Assembly (NCBI GenBank): GCA_002862125.1
Contig: PHSP01000003.1
Coordinates: forward strand, 1,116,001 to 1,180,000
Length of the DNA stretch: 64,000 nucleotides
Direction of reading: 5' to 3'
Source of the DNA: Methylobacter sp. KS41
GTDB taxonomy: Bacteria; Pseudomonadota; Gammaproteobacteria; Methylococcales; Methylomonadaceae
Both the position numbers and the translations under genes were made by a program. Positions 28,046 to 36,180 of this stretch are shown one piece after another. The first letter of the stretch is position 1; each line of letters opens with the position of its first letter. The notes beneath the pieces were generated by a model, which did not search any database, had not been told where the DNA came from, and saw only the letters and a list, made by a program, of their open reading frames with translations.

Positions 28046-29589
28046 TGTCTGAGCGTACAAAACTCATTGAAGCAGAACTTGATACCTTGTACCTTATCAG
28101 TCAGGTGCTAAATAGCATGCATGATTTGCATGCTAAGTTACAAGCGGTTCTGGAAATACTCCATAAAAGATCAGGAATGCGCTCCGGGATGATAACGCTA
28201 AGGGAAATAGAAAATAGCAGCATGATTGTGTGCGTTGTGCACTCAGATGGCGCAGGGAGACTTAATCAACCGGTCAGATACAACCCGGGTGAAGGATTGA
28301 TGGGAGCCATTCTTGATGAAGGCAGTACCATTGTTGTTGAAAAAGTTTCTGAAGAACCGCGTTTTCTGGGTCGTATGGGTTTGTATAATCCTGAACTGCC
28401 TTTTATAGGCTCGCCCATCTACATAGAAGAAGGCGACACCATTGGCGTACTGGCCGCTCAGCCCGATAACAGTCTTTTTTTGGGTGAACGAGCCCGATTT
28501 ATGGAGATGATTGCCAATCTGATTGCGCAAAGCGTGAAAATGTTGCGGTTAAACGAGCGCAAACAGCTTAACCTGCAAAGCGAACGGGATCAACTCAAGC
28601 AGGCGTTAATCAAGAACTACAGTTTTGAAAACATTATCGGCCATTCGACGCCGATGATAAAAGTGTTTGATTTAATCCGTCAGGTTGCAAAATGGAGCAC
28701 CACGGTTTTGATTAGAGGCGAATCAGGCACGGGTAAAGAGGTCGTCGCTAACGCCATTCATTTTAATTCAGGCTGCGCCAGCGGACCGTTTTTGAAACTG
28801 AATTGTGCGGCCCTGCCTGACACCTTGCTGGAATCTGAATTGTTCGGCCATGAAAAAGGCGCATTTAGCGGCGCGATCAGTCAGCGTAAAGGACGTTTTG
28901 AATTAGCTGATAACGGCACTTTATTTCTTGATGAAATTGGCGAAATTTCCGCTTCATTCCAGGCCAAACTGCTGAGGGTTTTGCAGGAGGGCGAATTTGA
29001 GCGGGTCGGCGGAACGCAAACCATAAAAGTTAATGTGCGTATTATTGCCGCTACCAATCGTAATCTTGAAGAAGAAGTCACCGAGGGCAAGTTCAGGGAA
29101 GATTTATATTACCGGCTCAATGTGATGCCTATCCAGATGCCGGCATTACGCGATAGAACAGAAGATATTCCCGAATTATCCGAATTCTTGCTCGGCAGAA
29201 TATCGGAGCAACAAGGGGGGCGGCCTCTGGAAATCAAGGAAAGCGCCATTCGGATATTGATGAAGCACGACTGGCCAGGCAATGTCCGCGAACTGGCAAA
29301 CCGCCTGGAACGGGCGGCGATCATGAGTCCTAACGGCATTATCGATCGCGATGTGATGGTCAGTACCGGGCTGGAAGATGTGGTGGCTCAATCCGGACTC
29401 AATCTAAAACCGCAAAAGACGCCTGCTATTGATTTTAACGATGAAAGCATGGATGATCGTGAACGCGTGATCGCCGCGCTGGAACAAAGCGGTTGGGTAC
29501 AAGCCAAAGCCGCGCGTCTGCTCAATATGACCCCGAGGCAAATCGCTTATCGGATTCTGACCCTGGACATTACCATGAAGCAAATTTAA
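28045..29589 (+). CDS. nifA: NifA, sigma-54-dependent activator of nif genes
   Basis: The 514-residue product has a GAF domain (about 15-165), an AAA+ domain with Walker A GESGTGKE (225-232) and Walker B LFLDEIGE (293-300), and a C-terminal Fis-type HTH (about 470-510, QAKAARLLNMTPRQIAYRI). The sigma-54 contact loop reads GAFSGA (272-277) instead of the usual GAFTGA. The Cys-rich linker of NifL-independent NifA proteins is absent, consistent with oxygen sensing through NifL. AGGAGG precedes the ATG. Confidence 0.96.
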   Translation: MSERTKLIEAELDTLYLISQVLNSMHDLHAKLQAVLEILHKRSGMRSGMITLREIENSSMIVCVVHSDGAGRLNQPVRYNPGEGLMGAILDEGSTIVVEKVSEEPRFLGRMGLYNPELPFIGSPIYIEEGDTIGVLAAQPDNSLFLGERARFMEMIANLIAQSVKMLRLNERKQLNLQSERDQLKQALIKNYSFENIIGHSTPMIKVFDLIRQVAKWSTTVLIRGESGTGKEVVANAIHFNSGCASGPFLKLNCAALPDTLLESELFGHEKGAFSGAISQRKGRFELADNGTLFLDEIGEISASFQAKLLRVLQEGEFERVGGTQTIKVNVRIIAATNRNLEEEVTEGKFREDLYYRLNVMPIQMPALRDRTEDIPELSEFLLGRISEQQGGRPLEIKESAIRILMKHDWPGNVRELANRLERAAIMSPNGIIDRDVMVSTGLEDVVAQSGLNLKPQKTPAIDFNDESMDDRERVIAALEQSGWVQAKAARLLNMTPRQIAYRILTLDITMKQI

Positions 29590-29605
29590 CATATTTGGAG
29601 CAGCA

Positions 29606-29866
29606 ATGACCATTTTATATGTGCAACATGATTATGCCGTCTTCGGCTTTGGTGAAACCCGTCAAGAAGCCATCGCTATGGCAGCGCAATGGCTAAATGA
29701 TGCAGCCGGCAAACAAGGCTGCTCAGTTGATTATGCCGGAAGTTTGCTGGTAACTTTGCCAAAACCCGGGCAAATGACGCTGTATGAAACGGCTGAAACT
29801 ATTCCGCCTGAAGCGGAAAACTGGGGCGGGGAAGAGCTGTTGGATTGGTATTACGATGTAGCTTGA
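29606..29866 (+). CDS. Unknown small acidic protein downstream of nifA
   Basis: The ATG (MTILYVQHDYAVFGFGETRQ) follows TTTGGAGCAGCA, a good Shine-Dalgarno, 16 bases after the nifA stop, so it is probably co-transcribed. The 86-residue product is acidic, with a predicted alpha/beta pattern and C-terminus ENWGGEELLDWYYDVA. No family was recognised. Position suggests a nif-linked role, but nothing in the sequence shows one. Confidence 0.75.
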   Translation: MTILYVQHDYAVFGFGETRQEAIAMAAQWLNDAAGKQGCSVDYAGSLLVTLPKPGQMTLYETAETIPPEAENWGGEELLDWYYDVA

Positions 29867-30251
29867 GTCGGGAAGTAGTCACGACATAACAGCTTTTATA
29901 AGCATTTCCATCGATTCTGTTATACGGTTTTCTAATGAACGCCTAATTAGTGATGAGACTTTTTTAGTGGCGTGCAAATACCCATCCTACTAAGTTTAAC
30001 TATATATAAACGATGCCTTTTGTTCCAGAGAGCATTATGAAAAATCATTTTTAAAACGATATAACAAGCTGAAAAATGGTTTTTTTAAGTCCAATTATTT
30101 TCCAAATCCAATTTGCCGGTTATTAATTCTATATGTGATAAAAGTCAGTGAAGGAGGATTAAAAAATAGGATAGCCTTAGTATGCGCCGGGCGTTAAGAT
30201 ATAAGCCAACATGGCGGCATGATCTGAATAAAGCGTATTAATGAGGATATC
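29867..30251. other. Intergenic stretch before the macro-domain gene
   Basis: It was scanned for GG-N10-GC sigma-54 elements and TGT-N10-ACA sites and none convincing was seen. The sequence is AT-rich without a clear hairpin terminator. Confidence 0.4.
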
Positions 30252-30743
30252 ATGATATATAAAGTTGAAGGCGACATTCTATTGAGCAAAGCGCAGGCGA
30301 TAGCTCACGAGGTAGGAATAAACGATCCGATGGATAAAGGTCTTGGGTTGGAGCTGCATAACAAATATCCCGCCATGCACAAGGATTTTCATCGCTGGAG
30401 CCATCAGCATAATACCAAGCCGGGCGAGGCCTGGATGTGGTCTGGAGCGGATAATGTCCATATTGTGAATCTGATTACTCTGGAAGGAATGGATAGCCAC
30501 GATCATCGGCATGGCAAAGCGACCCTTAACAATGTCAGGCACGCGTTAAATGCATTGGTTAAAATTATAATCGCCGAGAAATTGATTTCTATCTCATTGC
30601 CCCGGCTTGCAACCGGTGTTGGTGATTTAGACTGGGATGATGTATTTCCGTTAATTGAAAACAGTCTAGGCGGTCTTGAAATCCCGGTTTATGTATACGC
30701 TGTTTATCATCCCGGTCAAGCGGCTTATGAACCGGGTGTTTAA
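30252..30743 (+). CDS. Macro-domain (ADP-ribose-binding) protein
   Basis: Macro domains bind ADP-ribose and related nucleotides; many hydrolyse ADP-ribose from proteins or nucleic acids. The 163-residue product begins IYKVEGDILLSKAQAIAHEV, has KGLGLELHNKYPAMHKDFHRW, HIVNLITLEGMDSHDHRHGKA and SISLPRLATGVGDLDWDDVF, the strand-loop pattern of the fold. TAATGAGGATATC gives a good ribosome binding site. It stands between nifLA and nifB on the same strand. A role in undoing ADP-ribosylation (as DraG does on NifH) is only a hypothesis. Confidence 0.85.
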   Translation: MIYKVEGDILLSKAQAIAHEVGINDPMDKGLGLELHNKYPAMHKDFHRWSHQHNTKPGEAWMWSGADNVHIVNLITLEGMDSHDHRHGKATLNNVRHALNALVKIIIAEKLISISLPRLATGVGDLDWDDVFPLIENSLGGLEIPVYVYAVYHPGQAAYEPGV

Positions 30744-30775
30744 ATAACCAAACGGACCGGTCCAAGCTTCACAAT

Positions 30776-31081
30776 TCAAGGTACGTTGGGAAGACCTTCC
30801 TTATCGTATTCTCTCATTTCCATTGATTGATGTTGCCTGGCATCACTTAAAAGCATTTCCCAAAATACGCACGTTGTAACTTTCCCCAAACTCCAAACAT
30901 AATAAGGTACGCGATGCGTACTACTTTTCTTCATGGCAGCAACTCCAACTGAGTTATCCGGAATAGTCCATGTCATGAACGCAGTTTCATGGAATTCAAA
31001 AGAATTTTTCACCCAAGCCATTGTGCCGTTAATAACAAAATCCTGAAGTTTGACTGTGGTGTTTGCAACAATATTACTCAT
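30776..31081 (-). CDS. Doubtful antisense frame upstream of nifB
   Basis: A 101-codon ATG frame (MSNIVANTTVKLQDFVING) runs opposite to nifB. It contains a GTACGC-GAT-GCGTAC palindrome of the kind repeated elsewhere in this window (encoding THRVPY), and its first codons overlap a perfect NifA site. It has no strong Shine-Dalgarno and no recognised family. It may be a real orphan gene or a chance frame. Confidence 0.25.
   Translation of the reverse strand: MSNIVANTTVKLQDFVINGTMAWVKNSFEFHETAFMTWTIPDNSVGVAAMKKSSTHRVPYYVWSLGKVTTCVFWEMLLSDARQHQSMEMREYDKEGLPNVP
30907..30921. repeat. Short GTACGC palindrome (REP-like)
   Basis: GTACGC-GAT-GCGTAC; related to the GGTACGCGGTGCGTGCCC arm found between nifB and the following ferredoxin gene. 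Confidence 0.45.
31055..31070. promoter_or_regulatory. NifA upstream activating sequence for nifB
   Basis: TGTGGTGTTTGCAACA is a perfect TGT-N10-ACA. It lies 65 bases upstream of the nifB -24 GG. Confidence 0.75.
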
Positions 31082-31134
31082 CTGTGAAATATAAAAAACA
31101 TATAAATCAATAGTTTAAAATATAAAATTGTGTT

Positions 31135-31148
31135 GGCACGACCTGTGC
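31135..31148 (+). promoter_or_regulatory. Sigma-54 -24/-12 promoter for nifB
   Basis: TTGGCACGACCTGTGCTT has TGGCACG at -24 and GTGCT at -12 with GG-N10-GC exact; one mismatch (G for T) to the TTGCT box. The predicted start is near 31160, ahead of TTAGGAGGTC and the nifB ATG. Confidence 0.85.
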
Positions 31149-31186
31149 TTTTATTTTAATTGAATATAACTTAGGAGGTCAATCCC

Positions 31187-32683
31187 ATGCAATTGCCAGT
31201 ATTAAACGAAGCGCCCGCGCCTGCGTCAAAAGGTGGCTGTTCAGCCAGTTCTTGTGGTACTACCGATAATCAAATGGATTCATTGCCCGATTCTATCCGG
31301 GAAAAGGTGCAGAATCATCCGTGTTATTCAGAAGACGCCCATCATTATTTTGCCCGCATGCACGTTGCTGTTGCGCCGGCCTGTAATATCCAATGTCATT
31401 ACTGCAACCGCAAATATGATTGTGCCAATGAATCCCGCCCCGGCGTTGTTTCTGAATTGCTGACGCCGGATCAAGCGGTTAAAAAGACCATGGCGGTTGC
31501 CGCTACCATTCCACAAATGACGGTCTTGGGCATTGCCGGTCCTGGCGACCCTCTGGCCAATCCCGAACGTACTTTTGAAACCTTCAGACGCTTGAGCGAA
31601 GAAGCGCCCGATATTAAATTGTGCGTATCAACCAATGGCCTGGCCCTGCCTGATTCAGTGGAAGAGCTGTCCAAGCACAATATCGATCACGTCACTATCA
31701 CCATCAATACGGTTGATCCTGAAATCGGCGCGAAAATTTATCCGTGGATTTTCTGGAACAACAAACGCATTAAGGGTAAAAAAGGCGCGAAAATTCTGAT
31801 TGAACAACAACAGAAAGGTCTGGAAATGTTGATTGCCAAGGGCATTCTGGTTAAGGTCAATTCAGTGATGATCCCCGGTGTCAACGATAAGCATTTGGCG
31901 GAAGTCAGCAAGATTGTTAAATCAAAAGGCGCATTTTTGCACAACGTGATGCCGCTGATTGCCGAAGCTGAGCATGGCACTTTCTATGGCGTAATGGGAC
32001 AACGGGGCCCTACTCCGGATGAATTACAGGATTTGCAAGATAGCTGTTCCGGCGATATGAACATGATGCGTCATTGCCGTCAATGCCGAGCTGATGCCGT
32101 AGGTTTGTTAGGCGAAGATCGCGGTGATGAGTTTACGCTGGACAAGATTGAGGACATGGAAATCGATTATCAGGCCGCTATGGAAAAACGCAAAGTAATT
32201 CATCAAGCCATACAGGCGGAAATGGACGGCAAACGTTTGGAAAAGGCTGAAAAGGCTCAGCAATTTAAACAAGAACCCAAACTTTCCACGCGTCCGGTAT
32301 TGATGGCTGTAGCCACCAGTGGTCAGGGTGTAATTAACATGCACTTCGGTCATGCCAAGGAGTTCCTGATTTATGAAGCATCGCCTGAAGGCGTGCGCTT
32401 TATCAGTCACCGCAAGGCCGATCAATACTGTGGCGGCGACAGCACATGCGGCGACGGTGAAAGTGTTTTACAACTGACTATCCGCGCTTTGGCAGGATGC
32501 GAAGCAGTATTATGTTCCAAGATCGGATATGAGCCCTGGGACATGCTGGAAGCGGCGGGTATTGTTCCAAACGGAGAGCATGCGATGGAGTCTATCGAAG
32601 AAGCAGTCATGGCGGTTTACAAGGAAATGGCGGCGGCTGGCAAGCTGGATGAAAAGCCTGAAGCAGCCAGGGCAAGTGCATAA
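31187..32683 (+). CDS. nifB: Nitrogenase FeMo-cofactor biosynthesis protein NifB
   Basis: NifB is a radical-SAM enzyme that builds the 8Fe carbide precursor NifB-co. The 498-residue product has the SAM cluster motif CNIQCHYC (Cys66, 70, 73) followed by NRKYDCANESRPGVVSE. A TIM-barrel core extends to about 300, and a C-terminal NifX-like domain (about 375-485, VATSGQGVINMHFGHAKEFL) binds NifB-co. TTAGGAGGTC is an excellent ribosome binding site. It leads a rightward run with fdxN, nifO, fprA, two ferredoxins and nifQ. Confidence 0.97.
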   Translation: MQLPVLNEAPAPASKGGCSASSCGTTDNQMDSLPDSIREKVQNHPCYSEDAHHYFARMHVAVAPACNIQCHYCNRKYDCANESRPGVVSELLTPDQAVKKTMAVAATIPQMTVLGIAGPGDPLANPERTFETFRRLSEEAPDIKLCVSTNGLALPDSVEELSKHNIDHVTITINTVDPEIGAKIYPWIFWNNKRIKGKKGAKILIEQQQKGLEMLIAKGILVKVNSVMIPGVNDKHLAEVSKIVKSKGAFLHNVMPLIAEAEHGTFYGVMGQRGPTPDELQDLQDSCSGDMNMMRHCRQCRADAVGLLGEDRGDEFTLDKIEDMEIDYQAAMEKRKVIHQAIQAEMDGKRLEKAEKAQQFKQEPKLSTRPVLMAVATSGQGVINMHFGHAKEFLIYEASPEGVRFISHRKADQYCGGDSTCGDGESVLQLTIRALAGCEAVLCSKIGYEPWDMLEAAGIVPNGEHAMESIEEAVMAVYKEMAAAGKLDEKPEAARASA

Positions 32684-32690
32684 TAGCCGC

Positions 32691-32747
32691 AGGGCACGCA
32701 TTGCGTACCCTGCTTTAATGCGGCAAAAGGTACGCGGTGCGTGCCCT
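32691..32747. repeat. Long imperfect inverted repeat between nifB and fdxN
   Basis: Arms of 19 bases (AGGGCACGCATTGCGTACC and GGTACGCGGTGCGTGCCCT) pair except for the central two bases, with a 19-base spacer. REP/BIME-like; it ends eight bases before the fdxN Shine-Dalgarno. It could stabilise the upstream nifB message or lower fdxN expression. Confidence 0.7.
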
Positions 32748-32763
32748 ACTTCAGGAGTGTGTT

Positions 32764-33042
32764 ATGGCGGTAAAAATTGTTGAGTCTTGCGTTAATTGTT
32801 TTGCATGTGAGCCGGTTTGTCCAAGTAAAGCCATTTATGAGGCCAAACCGCATTTTTTGGTTAATTCTAAAAAATGCACCGAATGCGAAGGTGACTACCC
32901 GGTTTTTCAATGCGCGAGTATTTGCCCGATTGAAGGTGCGATATTGAATTCCATGGGCGAGGCGATTAACCCGCCTGGATCATTAACCGGTATTCCACCG
33001 GAAAAAATGGCGGAAGCAATGGCAGAGTTACAGTCCCATTGA
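32764..33042 (+). CDS. fdxN: nif-associated 2[4Fe-4S] ferredoxin
   Basis: The 92-residue product carries two cluster motifs: C9-C12-C15-C19 (CVNCFACEPVCP) and C38-C41-C50-C54 (CTEC ... CASICP, with an eight-residue insert). This is the FdxN-type ferredoxin found next to nifB, thought to feed electrons or clusters to NifB maturation. The start is at ATG after CAGGAG; an upstream in-frame GTG lies inside the repeat and is rejected. Confidence 0.93.
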   Translation: MAVKIVESCVNCFACEPVCPSKAIYEAKPHFLVNSKKCTECEGDYPVFQCASICPIEGAILNSMGEAINPPGSLTGIPPEKMAEAMAELQSH

Positions 33043-33055
33043 CAGGAGACAACAG

Positions 33056-33478
33056 ATGGCTACGGTTACTTTCTACGAAAAACCCGGCTGTATTAACAAT
33101 ACCCGGCAAAAGAAATTGTTGGAAGCGGCGGGTCATCTTGTTGTAGCAAGAAATTTATTAGCCGAAGCATGGCAGCCTGACCTCTTACGTCCTTTTTTCG
33201 GCGAATTGGCGGTAAGGGATTGGTTCAATTACAACGCACCGGCAATTAAGTACGGCGAGATCGAGCCGGATAAGCTGACTGAACCGGAAGCGTTAGCGCT
33301 GATGGTGGAAAATCCATTGTTAATTCGCCGCCCGTTAATGCAAACCGGCGAAATCTTTATGGCGGGATTTGATCAGGAAACTGTGGGCAACTGGATAGGC
33401 TTACAAAAAATCGAGGCGACTTCGGATCTGGAAAGTTGCCCCCGGCCGCTTGCACAGTCAATCTGCGGTAATGAGTAA
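33056..33478 (+). CDS. nifO: NifO, ArsC-like nitrogenase-associated protein
   Basis: This thioredoxin-fold ArsC-like protein (TIGR01616 type) lies next to fdxN, as in Azotobacter vinelandii. The 140-residue product starts MATVTFYEKPGCINNTRQKK, keeps the N-terminal Cys12, and has the NPLLIRRPLMQTGEIFMAGF motif. NifO is reported to affect molybdenum allocation between nitrogenase and nitrate reductase; the exact reaction is unknown. ACAGGAGACAAC precedes the ATG. It overlaps the next gene by eight bases. Confidence 0.92.
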   Translation: MATVTFYEKPGCINNTRQKKLLEAAGHLVVARNLLAEAWQPDLLRPFFGELAVRDWFNYNAPAIKYGEIEPDKLTEPEALALMVENPLLIRRPLMQTGEIFMAGFDQETVGNWIGLQKIEATSDLESCPRPLAQSICGNE

Positions 33479-34751
33479 GGCTCCGGTTTTAACGGTTGAT
33501 GGCGTACCTCAGGCCGTTGCGTTATCACCCAGGGTGCATTGGATTGGCGCGCTCGATCCTAATTTACGCACCTTTGATATCATTTTAAAAACAGCGAATG
33601 GCACAAGTTACAATGCCTACGTAGTTAGAGGCGGCGAGGGCGTTGCGATTGTTGATACGGTAAAGGAAAATTTTTCCGCGGATTTTTTTGCCCGTTTGGA
33701 ATCGGTGGCGCGTTATGACGAAATTAAAGTGATCGTTTTAAATCATCTGGAACCCGACCATACCGGCGCTCTGCCTGAACTCATGCGCAGGGCCCCACAA
33801 GCTTGTGTGTACATTTCCCAGAAAGCCCAATCCATGCTCAAAGCCTTGTTAAAACAAGATGAGTTTAATTTTACACCGGTCATTACCGGCGATCAGGTGT
33901 CGCTGGGTGACCGCACTTTAGAGTTTTTACACACTCCGTATTTACATTGGCCCGATACTCAATGCACTTATTTGGTGGAAGAAAATATACTGTTTTCAGG
34001 CGATGTTTTTGGTTGTCATTTTTGTGATGTGCGTTTATTTAATGATGTGGTAGGTGATTTTCGCTTTTCATTTGAATATTACTATGCCCATATCATGCGT
34101 CCGTTTAAAGACTATGTAAACCGGGCGCTCGGTCTCATTGAGCCATTGCCGTTGAACTGTATTTTCCCTGCGCATGGGCCATTGTTACGGGATCAACCGC
34201 AGAGGTATGTGCAACGGTACAGCGAGTTATCGCGTTCCGCCTTGCAAAGCGAGATCAGCATCGGCGAAAAAACCTTGCTGATCTTTTATATCAGCTCTTA
34301 TGGCAACACCCGGCGCATGGCTGAAGCGATTTATGAGGGTGCAATGTCTGTTGAGCATGTCCGCGTTTCCTTATATGACCTGGAGGGTAGCGAAATTACT
34401 CCTTTCGTGGATTTGATCGAGGGCGCGGATGGCCTGATTTTTGGTACGCCAACCATAAACGGCGATGCGGTTAAACCGGTATGGGATTTATTATCCTCAT
34501 TGACGGTGGTCAATCTCAAGTCAAAACTGGGTGGTGTTTTCGGTTCTTATGGCTGGACCGGAGAAGCCGTACAAATGGTTGAGGATCGTTTACGCGGACT
34601 CAAATTACGCGTTCCTATACCGGGAATACGTATCAAATTAATTCCGACAGATGAAGAAATTCAGCTCTGTCGTGAATTCGGGCAAGAAATGTCTAAGGAT
34701 CTGATGGGTCTAAGGCAATCTAAAGTGATTGATATGGCGGATCTTGCTTAA
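33471..34751 (+). CDS. fprA: Flavodiiron protein (A-type flavoprotein)
   Basis: Class A flavodiiron proteins reduce O2 to water or NO to N2O. The 426-residue product has a metallo-beta-lactamase-like diiron domain with HLEPDH (His92, Glu94, Asp96, His97) and later ligands in HWPDTQCTYL, FSGDVFGCH and PAHGPLL. A C-terminal flavodoxin domain (about 265-405, FYISSYGNTRRMAEAI, GSYGWTGEAV) binds FMN. The start is ATG inside the nifO stop (MSKAPVLTVDG). Encoded in the nif run, it probably protects nitrogenase from O2 (or NO from the nir pathway); that is inference. Confidence 0.93.
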   Translation: MSKAPVLTVDGVPQAVALSPRVHWIGALDPNLRTFDIILKTANGTSYNAYVVRGGEGVAIVDTVKENFSADFFARLESVARYDEIKVIVLNHLEPDHTGALPELMRRAPQACVYISQKAQSMLKALLKQDEFNFTPVITGDQVSLGDRTLEFLHTPYLHWPDTQCTYLVEENILFSGDVFGCHFCDVRLFNDVVGDFRFSFEYYYAHIMRPFKDYVNRALGLIEPLPLNCIFPAHGPLLRDQPQRYVQRYSELSRSALQSEISIGEKTLLIFYISSYGNTRRMAEAIYEGAMSVEHVRVSLYDLEGSEITPFVDLIEGADGLIFGTPTINGDAVKPVWDLLSSLTVVNLKSKLGGVFGSYGWTGEAVQMVEDRLRGLKLRVPIPGIRIKLIPTDEEIQLCREFGQEMSKDLMGLRQSKVIDMADLA

Positions 34752-34760
34752 TATTTTTAA

Positions 34761-35066
<306 letters not shown>

Positions 35067-35078
35067 AAACAGGCAATC

Positions 35079-35102
35079 TCATTCCCATGAGTTTGCGTGG
35101 GA
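35079..35102. repeat. Stem-loop between the two 2Fe-2S ferredoxin genes
   Basis: ATTCCCA and TGGGAAT arms around a ten-base loop. It has no U-tract; it may be mRNA-stabilising or a REP relic. Confidence 0.4.
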
Positions 35103-35192
35103 ATATAGGAGTAAAAACAGGCGCCGGTGCGGATTTCCTCGAAAGAGCATAAAAATCCGGCAACGGCAAATTAAATTTTTTAGGAGTCAATC

Positions 35193-35543
35193 ATGGCATT
35201 AGTTACTTTTTCAAATCCCGAATACCGGGATAAAACCGTCTACGCAGTAGCAGGCAGTCACACAGAAACAGTGCTGAAACTGGCGCGGGAAAACAAAATT
35301 CCGATCAACTATGAATGCCAGGATGGAGAATGCGGCACCTGTCTGGTGAAGGTCAGTAGTGTTGATAAAAAACTCGAACGTATGGGAGGCCCTTTAACGG
35401 AAAAAGAAAAAACCGTATTAAGACAATCAGGAAAACTCACCAAAGAAGAAATGGAGCAAATGATTGTTGATGATTTCCCTTCACCCTGGCGATTAGCTTG
35501 CCAGATGATTGTCAGGGATGAAGATATTCTGGTCGAATATTAA
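35193..35543 (+). CDS. 2Fe-2S ferredoxin, nif-associated (second of two)
   Basis: The 116-residue product has cluster Cys at 42, 47, 50 (ECQDGECGTC) and 103 (WRLACQ). It carries an inserted charged helix of about 25 residues (LTEKEKTVLRQSGKLTKEEM) between the third and fourth Cys that the other ferredoxin lacks, close to the FdIV/FdxD-like nif ferredoxin type. TTAGGAGTC precedes the ATG. nifQ follows by seven bases. Confidence 0.92.
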   Translation: MALVTFSNPEYRDKTVYAVAGSHTETVLKLARENKIPINYECQDGECGTCLVKVSSVDKKLERMGGPLTEKEKTVLRQSGKLTKEEMEQMIVDDFPSPWRLACQMIVRDEDILVEY

Positions 35544-35550
35544 TTCATCA

Positions 35551-36180
35551 ATGGCGCTCCAGCTCCAAACGAATCGGGAGCAGATTTATTCCCGGATCAA
35601 ATCAAAGTTCATGGTTACAACCGTAGAGCTTGGCTCTATGGCTGCAAATGGCAATATTACGCCAAATAATTATGTGGCGCCTAATCTGGAATGGCTGGTT
35701 TGTATATTGGCCAGTTGGTGTGACGGGCAAAGCGTTTTGCCTGACTATTTGGGGCTGGATTCCGATCAATTTAAACAATTGATTGACACATATTTTCAGG
35801 ATTGTAATGTTCCGGAACATGCGCCATCGGGTAGTAAGCTGGATTTTAGCAGGATGCTGGAAAAGGAAGATCTGGTTAATCTGTTAAAAAAATATTGCAG
35901 ACCTGATAAGCCTGGAATTAATTGGATGATTGACATCATAGTTGCCGGATGTTTGGGCAGCGATCATTTATGGCAGGATTTAGGGCTCTGGTCGCGCTCG
36001 CAATTGAGCGCCATGCTGCAATACAACTTTCCGGAACTGGCGGCAAAAAATGACCAGAATATGAAATGGAAAAAATTCTTGTATAAACAACTTTGCGAAG
36101 CGGAAGGATTGTATCTATGCCGTGCTCCTTCGTGTCAAGTCTGCATTGACTACCCCAAATGCTATGGTCCTGAGGATTAA
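35551..36180 (+). CDS. nifQ: NifQ, molybdenum donor for FeMo-co synthesis
   Basis: NifQ carries a Mo-Fe-S cluster and delivers Mo to NifEN/NifH. The product (about 209 residues from ATG MALQLQTNRE) ends with the conserved C-x4-C-x2-C-x5-C motif (CRAPSCQVCIDYPKC). It also has LASWCDGQSVLPDYLGL and VAGCLGSDHLWQDLGLWSR, family signatures. Ribosome binding site is weak; translation may be coupled to the preceding ferredoxin gene. Last recognised gene of the nifB run. Confidence 0.94.
   Translation: MALQLQTNREQIYSRIKSKFMVTTVELGSMAANGNITPNNYVAPNLEWLVCILASWCDGQSVLPDYLGLDSDQFKQLIDTYFQDCNVPEHAPSGSKLDFSRMLEKEDLVNLLKKYCRPDKPGINWMIDIIVAGCLGSDHLWQDLGLWSRSQLSAMLQYNFPELAAKNDQNMKWKKFLYKQLCEAEGLYLCRAPSCQVCIDYPKCYGPED

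Noticed and set aside
29867..30251. Possible sigma-54 promoter before the macro-domain gene
   Set aside because: No GG-N10-GC with -24/-12 context and no TGT-N10-ACA was found.
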